From Chitinophaga pinensis (GTDB taxonomy: Bacteria > Bacteroidota > Bacteroidia > Flavobacteriales_D > Crocinitomicaceae), in the NCBI GenBank assembly GCA_945902745.1, contig CAMDNE010000012.1, positions 33,622 through 97,621 on the forward strand: 64,000 nt of DNA, given 5' to 3'. The notes beneath the pieces were generated by a model. That model was not told the DNA's origin, made no database searches, and was given only the letters and a program-made list of their open reading frames with translations. Position numbers and translations under genes: made by a program. This document shows positions 19,519-26,273 of this stretch, one piece after another (within the stretch, counting starts at the first letter, position 1; every line of letters begins with the position of its first letter).

Positions 19519-20817
19519 TTACTTAATGTTTCCTATTGATTTTAAATATTCTAATTCAGCTTGTCTTAATTGAATGTATGCTGATACTACATTTGTTTGA
19601 GCTTGTTGACGGTTGTTTTCGGCTGTAATAAGATCGTTTGATGATACAGTTCCTTGTTCAAATTTTGATTCTGTTTGCTTGTAAACTCGATCTGAAAGAA
19701 TCAATTGCTCTTGAGAAATTGCTAATGAACTTTTTTGAACCTCAATTTGCCTTTTTGTTGCTGCAGCTTTCATCTCTAATTGTTGCAATATCAAATCATG
19801 TTGATTCGTTAATTTCTCAGCATTCAATGCATTAACTTTTTGTTTATGAAATTTTTCTAAACCATCAAACAAAGTCCAGTCTAATTTTAAACCTAAAAAC
19901 GCACCTTCGATTCCTGTGCGATAATTATCTGCTGGTTTCATGTTGTAATTGTAATTATAAGCAGCATAAAAAGATAAACTTGGTAAATAAGCCATGTTCG
20001 TTCCTTTTCGTTCTTCAACATTCATTTTTTGCTGAGCAGCTAACATTTCTAACTCAGGATAGTTGATTGTTCCGCTATCAACTAAAATTGATTGTTCAAC
20101 TAAATTATCAACCGGAACAGTAATTGAAGCTTTCGGATCCATGCCGATAAGTATTTTCAGCATTGTTTCCAGTTGATCTTTTGTCGCTTGCAATGATTCT
20201 TTTGAATTAACCAAGGATAACCTATTAATTTGAAGTTTATCCGCTTCCGTTTGAATAACTAATTCTTGCTGAACCATTGCATTCATGTTGCTAATCAGCT
20301 TGTCCATATTCGCAATATTGCCAACTATGAAATTTAATTGTTTCGTTATTGCTTGAAGGTTAAAATAGGTGCTTGCGACTTGATGTTTAACATCTTGAGC
20401 AGTCATCCTTTGTTGAATTTCTACAATTTCCGCATTGATTTTAAGTGCTGATAACCCATAGTTGACTTGCGGATTATATAATATTTGCGTTAATTGTAGC
20501 GTGTTGCTCAACACAAAAGGCACACCAAATTGCACTGTAGAAAAAGTTCCTGCTGGACCACCGAAAAATGCTGCTGGAACAACTTGACCCGGTATTATAG
20601 CATTGTATTTATAATCTCCACTATACGCTAATTGAGGTAAACGAGCAGACATATAAGCGCTTCGTTGTTTGTCATTTATTTCAATATCTAACAAGGAATT
20701 TCTTATTGATAAATTAGCTGTATCAGCCATTTTTAGACAAGTTTCAAGATTAAATTCTTGCCCTTGTACAGAAATACTACTGATAATTCCAATCAGAAAA
20801 AAAAGTTGTTTTTTCAT
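19519..20817 (-). CDS. TolC-family outer membrane efflux channel
   Basis: The outer-membrane factor of the tripartite pump, 432 residues. The signal peptide ends near residue 19 (SVQGQ). Two outer-membrane-factor repeats follow, each rich in long amphipathic helices; NLETCLKMADTANLSIRNS opens the first. The second contains LGLKLDWTLFDGLEKFHKQK and, near the end, YKQTESKFEQGTVSSNDLITAENN, typical of the family. The start overlaps the stop of the TetR gene by 4 bases (ATGA), so the two are translationally coupled and the regulator controls its own operon. Confidence 0.92.
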   Translation of the reverse strand: MKKQLFFLIGIISSISVQGQEFNLETCLKMADTANLSIRNSLLDIEINDKQRSAYMSARLPQLAYSGDYKYNAIIPGQVVPAAFFGGPAGTFSTVQFGVPFVLSNTLQLTQILYNPQVNYGLSALKINAEIVEIQQRMTAQDVKHQVASTYFNLQAITKQLNFIVGNIANMDKLISNMNAMVQQELVIQTEADKLQINRLSLVNSKESLQATKDQLETMLKILIGMDPKASITVPVDNLVEQSILVDSGTINYPELEMLAAQQKMNVEERKGTNMAYLPSLSFYAAYNYNYNMKPADNYRTGIEGAFLGLKLDWTLFDGLEKFHKQKVNALNAEKLTNQHDLILQQLEMKAAATKRQIEVQKSSLAISQEQLILSDRVYKQTESKFEQGTVSSNDLITAENNRQQAQTNVVSAYIQLRQAELEYLKSIGNIK

Positions 20818-21449
20818 TTGAGTTTATTTGTGGTTTTTGAATTAATAGGAAATAAATAGTTTACAAGCATTTCAGTTACATTTTGCTTGTGTAATAATAA
20901 GTTTGATGTATAGTCTTCATGTGAAATTCCATGAATTCCTTGCATTAAATTTTTAGCCATAATTGGATATTGACAATTTGACATTATTAACAAGGTCAAA
21001 CTTAGAATGTTTATTTTCCTCATTTTTCCTTCTAATTGAGCTTGTGCACATTCATTGAAAATGCCAGATGCAGCAATTTTTTCAAAAAAGCATGCATGAT
21101 CGATTGAACAACCTTCTTCTCGGTTCATTTCAGTAATAATAAATACAGGTAATTCAGGGTGTTTAGAAAGGAATTCAAATTCTCGATCTATGAAAATTCG
21201 CATTTTATTTTCTATAGATTGATCAGAACTGAAGACAGTCATCATGGAAGTAACAAAGTCCTCCATAGCAGTCTCAAAAATGATTTTAAAAAGCTGACTC
21301 TTCGACCTGAAATAGTAATTAACAAGAGCAACATTCATTCCTGCGGCCTTTGAAATTTCTCGAGAAGAACAACCCGCAAAACCTTTTGCCATAAAAACGT
21401 GTCTGGCAGCTTCCTTGATTTTTTCTTCTGTTGTAACGTCTTTTTTCAT
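20814..21449 (-). CDS. TetR-family transcriptional regulator of the efflux operon
   Basis: A 211-residue repressor expected to bind the operon promoter and release it when a pump substrate binds. The helix-turn-helix is at about 25-50 (CSSREISKAAGMNVALVNYYFRSK is the recognition region). The C-terminal ligand domain is not conserved enough to name a ligand. The ATG at 21449 is preferred to a TTG two codons upstream. It is the first gene of the four-gene pump operon and its stop overlaps the channel gene. A perfect palindrome just upstream (21486-21505) is the likely operator. Confidence 0.92.
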   Translation of the reverse strand: MKKDVTTEEKIKEAARHVFMAKGFAGCSSREISKAAGMNVALVNYYFRSKSQLFKIIFETAMEDFVTSMMTVFSSDQSIENKMRIFIDREFEFLSKHPELPVFIITEMNREEGCSIDHACFFEKIAASGIFNECAQAQLEGKMRKINILSLTLLIMSNCQYPIMAKNLMQGIHGISHEDYTSNLLLHKQNVTEMLVNYLFPINSKTTNKLK

Positions 21450-21469
21450 TATCAAATGAATTTAGACGA

Positions 21470-21505
21470 CAAATTTAAACAACTATTTTAAACACTTGTT
21501 TAAAA
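21470..21505 (-). promoter_or_regulatory. promoter and palindromic operator of the efflux operon
   Basis: On the minus strand TAAATTTG (21477-21470) matches the -7 element. Eight bases upstream lies a perfect palindrome, TTTTAAACA-CT-TGTTTAAAA (21486-21505), with 9-bp arms. Its place over the spacer and -33 region, 37 bases before the TetR start codon, is what a TetR operator should look like. A partial half-site, TTTAAACA, lies beside it at 21474-21481. Confidence 0.75.
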
Positions 21506-21539
21506 CACATGATTAATTTGTTAATTTAATTTAAAATCT

Positions 21540-21895
21540 AGACTTAGAAGTTAGACCTAGAAATTAGACCTAGAAGTTAGAGCTAGAAGTTAGACTTGGA
21601 ATAAATAATCGTTTTGAAAAGAATTTTGAATCCCAAATCCCAAATCCTGAATCCCAAATCCTGAATTCCAAATTCCAAATTCCAAATCCTTTTACTCTAT
21701 GTGTCCTATGTGCCACTTCGATAAACTCAGTGCACCGCTATGTGTTTCAAAAAAGAATTACGAATTCTTTCACTTTATGTGTCTATGTGTCTATGTGTTT
21801 CAAAAAAGAATTATGAATCCCAAATCCTGAATTCCAAATCCTTTTGCTCTATGTGTCCTATGTTTCTATGTGTTTCAAAAAAAAACAAATCCTCC
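21540..21895. repeat. cluster of short tandem repeats between tetR and dapD
   Basis: Three kinds of array fill the gap. A 13-nt unit, AGACCTAGAAGTT, is repeated 4.7 times (21540-21600). A 7-nt unit, AATCCCA with variants AATCCTG and AATTCCA, is repeated 8.7 times (21629-21689) and again 3.7 times (21816-21841). TATGTGTC-like units with TTTCAAAAAAGAATTA blocks fill 21697-21895. No gene is supported; the open frame across 21740-22105 is made of these repeats and antisense dapD. Confidence 0.85.
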
Positions 21896-21899
21896 ATTC

Positions 21900-22709
21900 T
21901 TAAACCGCCACATTATGTTCCCTCAACGCATCATTCAAAGAAGTCTTCAAATCTGTTGATTCTTTTCGTTTCCCAATTATCAATGCACATGGAACTTGAA
22001 AATCACCTGCTGGAAATGATTTTGTATACGACCCAGGTATTACAACAGAACGCTCAGGTACATAACCTTTATATTCGACTGGTTCAGTGCCAGAAACATC
22101 AATAATTTTTGTGGATTTTGTCAATACGACATTTGCACCTAATACTGCTTGTTTTCCAACCCGCACACCTTCAACAACTATGCAGCGCGACCCAATAAAA
22201 GCATCATCTTCAATGATTACAGGCGCTGCTTGTAACGGTTCTAAAACTCCTCCAATTCCTACACCACCGCTTAAGTGAACATTTTTTCCGATTTGAGCAC
22301 AAGACCCAACAGTTGCCCATGTGTCGACCATTGTTCCCGAATCAACATAAGCTCCAATATTTACATAGGATGGCATTAAGATTACGCCAGAGGCAATAAA
22401 AGCCCCATATCGAGCGACAGCTGGCGGAACAACACGTATTCCCAATTCCTTGTAATTGGTTTTCAATGCCATTTTATCATGAAATTCAAACGGACCAACT
22501 TCAATTGTTTCCATTTTGCGAATTGGGAAATACATTATTACTGCTTTTTTTACCCATTCGTTTACGATCCATTCGCCATTATCACTTGGTTCAGCAACGC
22601 GCAACAAACCTTTGTCAATGTCTTCAATTATAGTGTTGATAGCATTAATTGTTTCTGGTTGACTCAACAATTCACGATTGTCCCAAGCTGCTTCGATAAT
22701 AGATCTCAT
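21900..22709 (-). CDS. dapD: 2,3,4,5-tetrahydropyridine-2,6-dicarboxylate N-succinyltransferase
   Basis: Transfers succinyl from succinyl-CoA to tetrahydrodipicolinate in the succinylase branch of lysine and diaminopimelate synthesis, feeding peptidoglycan. 269 residues, near the usual 270. The N-terminal helical domain runs to about 90. It is followed by a left-handed beta-helix of hexapeptide repeats, seen in GAYVDSGTMVDTWATVGSCAQIG, then KNVHLSGGVGIGGVLEPLQ and IEDDAFIGSRCIVVEGVRVG. The ATG at 22709 is used rather than a TTG two codons earlier. A possible promoter, TATCTTTG at 22733-22726 with TTG 22 bases further up, lies just upstream on the minus strand. Other lysine genes are not nearby. 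Confidence 0.95.
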   Translation of the reverse strand: MRSIIEAAWDNRELLSQPETINAINTIIEDIDKGLLRVAEPSDNGEWIVNEWVKKAVIMYFPIRKMETIEVGPFEFHDKMALKTNYKELGIRVVPPAVARYGAFIASGVILMPSYVNIGAYVDSGTMVDTWATVGSCAQIGKNVHLSGGVGIGGVLEPLQAAPVIIEDDAFIGSRCIVVEGVRVGKQAVLGANVVLTKSTKIIDVSGTEPVEYKGYVPERSVVIPGSYTKSFPAGDFQVPCALIIGKRKESTDLKTSLNDALREHNVAV

Positions 22710-22788
22710 GTTCAATAATTTTTGCCAAAGATACTACCTTTAAATATATATTCCCCAATTCTTAAATAAGCTATTTTCCTTAGTATAT

Positions 22789-22841
22789 AGATCGGTATTA
22801 TGCCGATCTGGATTTGTTTTTACTGGATTTTTATTCCAGTA
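22789..22841. promoter_or_regulatory. two adjacent hairpins between divergent dapD and ruvX
   Basis: AGATCGG/CCGATCT (22789-22795, 22803-22809; 7-nt loop) is followed by TACTGGA/TCCAGTA (22821-22827, 22835-22841; 7-nt loop). Neither has a T-run, and the genes on each side point away, so they are not terminators. They could be operators or part of the ruvX leader. Confidence 0.35.
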
Positions 22842-22878
22842 TTATCAAATACTAATCGGTATAATTATCTTTACATCC

Positions 22879-23283
22879 ATGGGAAGAATTGTAGCAATAG
22901 ATTTTGGATTAAAAAGAACGGGTTTGGCGATAACAGATGAAATGAACATCATCGCTTCGCCATTAACAACAGTTGAGTCCAAAGATTTAATGACTTTTCT
23001 CAAAGAATTGACACGCAAAAATTCAATTGACACCTTTGTTCTTGGTGAACCAAAACGCTTGAACAACGAAGATACCCACATCACGGAAAATGTTCGCATG
23101 TTGAAAGCGGCATTAGAAAAAGAATTCCCAACAATGAAAGTTGTGATGATTGATGAACGATTTACCTCAAAAATGGCTTTTCAATCAATGATTGATAGTG
23201 GAATGAAAAAAAAACAACGACAAGAAAAAGGAACGGTCGATATGATTAGCGCTGCGATAATATTGCAAAGTTATTTGGGGTGA
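22879..23283 (+). CDS. ruvX: RuvX/YqgF family putative pre-16S rRNA nuclease
   Basis: A small RNase H-fold nuclease, 134 residues, thought to mature the 5' end of 16S rRNA and earlier described as a Holliday junction resolvase. The family start is clear: GRIVAIDFGLKRTGLAITDE, with the first catalytic aspartate at residue 8. DERFTSKMAF (about 96-105) holds the second acidic residue and DMISAAIILQSYL (about 120-132) the third. It is followed 91 bases later by the deformylase gene in the same direction, a frequent order in Bacteroidetes. Confidence 0.92.
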   Translation: MGRIVAIDFGLKRTGLAITDEMNIIASPLTTVESKDLMTFLKELTRKNSIDTFVLGEPKRLNNEDTHITENVRMLKAALEKEFPTMKVVMIDERFTSKMAFQSMIDSGMKKKQRQEKGTVDMISAAIILQSYLG

Positions 23284-23374
23284 GTTTGTATTTGTATTAG
23301 AAATTCCATAAAATATCATACACAATTCTTTACTTTTCACTGATTCCCTTATTTTTGTATAAAAAATTAGCAGA

Positions 23375-24007
23375 ATGATTTTACCTATTGTGGCATACGG
23401 CGACCCGGTATTGAAAAAAGTGTGTGAAGAAATCACGGAACAACAACCGGATTTAGATATGTTGATTGCCAACATGTACGAAACAATGTATCATGCTTCT
23501 GGTGTTGGATTAGCAGCTCCTCAAATTGGAAAAGCAATTCGCTTGTTTATTGTTGACGGAAGTCCTTTTGCTGAAAGTTCAGACGATCACGACGACGATG
23601 ATGAATATGAAGAAGAGGAAGAATCTGAACCAGATCCAAAGGCAGTTGGAATAGAAAATTTCAAGAAAGTGTTTATCAATCCAATCATTGAAGAAGAAGC
23701 AGGTGAAGAATGGGGTTTTCATGAAGGTTGTTTGTCAATTCCAAAAATTAGAGAAGAAGTTTTTCGAAAGGAAAGAATCCTAGTTTCCTATTATGATGCT
23801 CAATGGAATTTCCATGAAGAATGGTTTGATGGTTATGCTGCCAGAATTATTCAACACGAATATGATCACATAGATGGCATTCTTTTCACTGATCATTTAT
23901 CTCCTTTAAAAAGAAGGCTTTTATCAAAAAGATTGCAAAATATCTCGAAAGGAGAGATAAAAGTAGATTATAAAATGAAATTTCCAGTTGTAAAAAAAGG
24001 AAGATAA
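23375..24007 (+). CDS. def: peptide deformylase with acidic insertion
   Basis: Removes the formyl group from the starting methionine of new proteins. All three motifs are present: GVGLAAPQ (43-50), EGCLSIP (117-123; Cys119 is a metal ligand) and HEYDH (161-165; two histidine ligands and the catalytic Glu162). Between motifs I and II lies a strongly acidic insertion at about 70-88, with 15 or more Asp/Glu in a row of short gaps, which most deformylases lack. Bacteroidetes deformylases often have an insertion here, but this one is notably long and acidic. A -7 element TATTTTTG at 23350-23357 fits a promoter, with a weak -33. The next gene starts 18 bases after the stop. Confidence 0.94.
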   Translation: MILPIVAYGDPVLKKVCEEITEQQPDLDMLIANMYETMYHASGVGLAAPQIGKAIRLFIVDGSPFAESSDDHDDDDEYEEEEESEPDPKAVGIENFKKVFINPIIEEEAGEEWGFHEGCLSIPKIREEVFRKERILVSYYDAQWNFHEEWFDGYAARIIQHEYDHIDGILFTDHLSPLKRRLLSKRLQNISKGEIKVDYKMKFPVVKKGR

Positions 24008-24025
24008 AAAGCTTAATATAGAAAA

Positions 24026-24592
24026 ATGAAAAGAGGATTTGGGATTGTATTGATAGTATTTGTTGGTTTGATTTATTCTTGTGGGAATGATTCTAAAAAT
24101 CAAAAAACAAAAGAGGAAATTGAATCAAGTATCAAAGAAATGGAAGATTCTTTGAGCCAAATGCAAGTTAATATAAATCAAAACGCACCCATGCCAAATA
24201 TCGCTCATCAGGAACTAATCAATAGACTTTTAACCTACTATCACAATTTCCCAGATGACCAAAAATCTGCGGAATACTTAGATAAGGTTCATATGAAATA
24301 TTCTGGATTAAACATGCATGAAAAAGCAGTTCAATATGCTGATACGCTTCTTGAAAAGTATCCAAAATACATCAATCGAGCGATGGTTTTGGAAAGTCAA
24401 GGGTTCAGTTATGATGCGTTTATTACGCCAAGAGATCCTAAAAAGGTTCGCTATTATTATGAGCTGTTATTGAAAGAAAATCCTAAGATGAACAAAGAAA
24501 AATTTGATGGTTTACAAGAACGAATGAAACATTTAGATATGACATTTGATGAATATTGTGAATACCAAATGAATGCTATTTCTGACAAATAA
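24026..24592 (+). CDS. small lipoprotein with helical repeats, function unknown
   Basis: 188 residues. The N-terminus MKRGFGIVLIVFVGLIYSC is a lipoprotein signal with Cys19. A charged helix, about 25-55, may be a coiled coil. Residues about 60-180 look like tetratricopeptide-type helical repeats (LTYYHNFPDDQKSAEYLDKV, then MHEKAVQYADTLLEKYPKY and RYYYELLLKENPKMNKEKF). It follows def by 18 bases and is probably cotranscribed with it. I know of no function; the repeats suggest protein binding at a membrane surface. Confidence 0.65.
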   Translation: MKRGFGIVLIVFVGLIYSCGNDSKNQKTKEEIESSIKEMEDSLSQMQVNINQNAPMPNIAHQELINRLLTYYHNFPDDQKSAEYLDKVHMKYSGLNMHEKAVQYADTLLEKYPKYINRAMVLESQGFSYDAFITPRDPKKVRYYYELLLKENPKMNKEKFDGLQERMKHLDMTFDEYCEYQMNAISDK

Positions 24593-24623
24593 TTATTGCT
24601 GTTAACGATGTGTTAAATAAAAT

Positions 24624-24651
24624 TTGTGGCAGGTTTCTTGCTTTACATTTG
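24624..24651 (+). promoter_or_regulatory. promoter of the first DUF1573 gene
   Basis: TTG at 24624-24626, a 17-nt spacer and TACATTTG at 24644-24651, 28 bases before the start codon at 24680. The sequence around it, from GTGTTAAA to AAACTATG, resembles that in front of the third DUF1573 gene. Confidence 0.7.
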
Positions 24652-24679
24652 AGATAATTGTTAACTTAAAAAATAAACT

Positions 24680-25156
24680 ATGAAAAAGATATTCTTACCA
24701 TTATTGTTTGCACTTGTTGCAGTTTTATCAATGAATAAAGCCGTTGCTCAAATTGTTCCAATTGAATCAGGAGCAAAAATGGAATTTGCAAAAGAAACGC
24801 ATGATTACGGAACGATTAAATATGGCGCGGATGGTGCTTGTACTTTTGAATTCAAAAACACTGGAGATGCTCCTTTAATTATTTCAAATGCTAAAGGTTC
24901 TTGTGGTTGCACGGTTCCAGAATGGCCGAAAGAACCAATCGCTCCAGGTGCTTCAGGTACAATCATCGTAAAATATGATACTAAACGTCCTGGACCAATT
25001 AATAAAAGTGTTACTATTACTTCAAACGCAATCAATGACGGGTATGATGAAGTAACAAAGGTGAGTACAAAAGTTATCCGTATTAAAGGAAATATTTTAC
25101 CGGCTCCAGAAGGAGAAGCACCAGTAAATACATCTGGAGCACCAACAAATAACTAA
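24680..25156 (+). CDS. DUF1573 exported protein, copy 1
   Basis: 158 residues. The signal peptide ends near residue 23 (NKAVAQ). A DUF1573 Ig-like domain follows, with ETHDYGTIKYGADGACTFEF, GDAPLIISNAKGSCGCTVPEWP and APGASGTIIVKYDT. The CGC pair in GSCGCT is characteristic. The function of DUF1573 is not established; the fold resembles ASPM/SPD-2/hydin-type domains that pack against partners. The tail is rich in Pro, Ala and Asn. It lies one base before the second copy, so these two are cotranscribed. Copy 3 (25656) is clearly its closest relative. Confidence 0.85.
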   Translation: MKKIFLPLLFALVAVLSMNKAVAQIVPIESGAKMEFAKETHDYGTIKYGADGACTFEFKNTGDAPLIISNAKGSCGCTVPEWPKEPIAPGASGTIIVKYDTKRPGPINKSVTITSNAINDGYDEVTKVSTKVIRIKGNILPAPEGEAPVNTSGAPTNN

Positions 25157-25157
25157 A

Positions 25158-25532
25158 ATGAGAATTTTACTTCTCGGTTTTATACTCTTAAATTCCGCCA
25201 TTGGTTTTACCCAATCGGCGGAATTTTTTGTTAAAAAACCTGTCTTTAAATTTCCGAAAACAAATGAAGGAGTTGTTTTAGAGCATGTTTTTACCATTGT
25301 CAACAAAGGAAAAGCACCATTAATTATATCAGATTTTGAAGTTGAATGCTCTTGTACAAATGCCTTTTTTTCAAAAGAACCAATTCTTCCAGGTGAAACA
25401 ACCACAATAAAAATCACATTTGATACTGAAGGAAAGTATAATCTACAAGACAGAATAATATATTTGAAGACCAATACGAAGAAAAAAACAGAGAAATTAC
25501 GTTTTATTGTCAATGTTAAACCGAAACGCTAA
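25158..25532 (+). CDS. DUF1573 exported protein, copy 2 (diverged)
   Basis: 124 residues. The signal peptide is about 1-18 (ILLNSAIGFTQS). The DUF1573 domain shows FKFPKTNEGVVLEHVFTI, KGKAPLIISDFEVECSCTNA and LPGETTTIKITFDTEG. The cysteine motif is CSC rather than CGC, and the chain ends in lysine-rich residues with no Pro/Ala/Asn tail. It is much less similar to copies 1 and 3 than they are to each other, so it is an older duplicate. It follows copy 1 by one base. Confidence 0.82.
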   Translation: MRILLLGFILLNSAIGFTQSAEFFVKKPVFKFPKTNEGVVLEHVFTIVNKGKAPLIISDFEVECSCTNAFFSKEPILPGETTTIKITFDTEGKYNLQDRIIYLKTNTKKKTEKLRFIVNVKPKR

Positions 25533-25618
25533 TTCTATTTGTTATAAGTGCCTATTTTTGAATAATACGAAACGTGTTAACATTGTGTTAAACAAATTTC
25601 TTCAATATATAGTTTCTT

Positions 25619-25626
25619 TAAATTTG
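25619..25626 (+). promoter_or_regulatory. -7 element before the third DUF1573 gene
   Basis: TAAATTTG matches TAnnTTTG, 29 bases before the ATG at 25656. No TTG sits at the usual distance upstream, where TTTC is found instead. It lies at nearly the same place as the element before copy 1. Confidence 0.5.
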
Positions 25627-25655
25627 AATCATAAGTAATTTTAAAAAACTAAACT

Positions 25656-26099
25656 ATGAAAAAAGTAATCTTATCATTAATCGTTATGTTCGTTGCTGTT
25701 TTGGCAATTAATAAAGCAGTAGCTCAAGCAGATGCAGGAGCTAAAATTGAATTCACAAAAGAAACACATGATTACGGAACTATCAAAAATGGTGCTGATG
25801 GAACATGTTCTTTTGAATTTAAAAACACAGGAACAGAGCCTTTAATTATTTCAATGGCTAAAGGATCATGTGGTTGTACAGTGCCAGAATGGCCAAAAGA
25901 GCCTATCGCTCCAGGAGCAAAAGCTTCTATCAAAGTAAAATATGATACGAGCAGAGCAGGTGCAATTAACAAAAATGTTACTATCACTTCAAATGCTGTG
26001 AATGAGCCAACTAAAATCATTTATATTAAAGGAACCGTTTTACCTTTACCTGAAGGTGCTGCACCAGTAAACAATGCTGGAGCTCCAACGAATCACTAA
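25656..26099 (+). CDS. DUF1573 exported protein, copy 3
   Basis: 147 residues and a close paralogue of copy 1: the same signal peptide end (NKAVAQ), ETHDYGTIKNGADGTCSFEF, MAKGSCGCTVPEWPKEPIAPG and the same final PVNNAGAPTNH tail. It lacks the 10-residue insertion of copy 1 after SNAIND. It has its own -7 element and its own strong terminator at 26119, so it can be expressed apart from the other two. Function is unknown, as for all DUF1573 proteins. Confidence 0.85.
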   Translation: MKKVILSLIVMFVAVLAINKAVAQADAGAKIEFTKETHDYGTIKNGADGTCSFEFKNTGTEPLIISMAKGSCGCTVPEWPKEPIAPGAKASIKVKYDTSRAGAINKNVTITSNAVNEPTKIIYIKGTVLPLPEGAAPVNNAGAPTNH

Positions 26100-26118
26100 A
26101 TAAAGATATATTTTATTG

Positions 26119-26153
26119 AAACCCTTACTTGATTTTTCAAGTGAGGGTTTTTT
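26119..26153 (+). terminator. intrinsic terminator after the DUF1573 cluster
   Basis: A 14-bp stem, AAACCCTTACTTGA (26119-26132) with TCAAGTGAGGGTTT (26137-26150), one G-T pair, loop TTTT, then a T-run. Confidence 0.88.
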
Positions 26154-26273
26154 GTTGCTATTAACTTTTTATAATGCGAAATTATTAATGAAAAGTGTTA
26201 TCAAAATGTTCATAATTTCCAAAAATATCATTCAATTTCTTTGTAATTTTAGACTTCCCAATTTCAACGATTC

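Noticed and set aside
21540..21895. CRISPR-like or coding repeats
   Set aside because: Units of 7 and 13 nt without spacers; the open frame across them has no protein-like composition.
21740..22105. 121-residue plus-strand frame over the repeats and dapD
   Set aside because: It consists of translated tandem repeats followed by the antisense of dapD.
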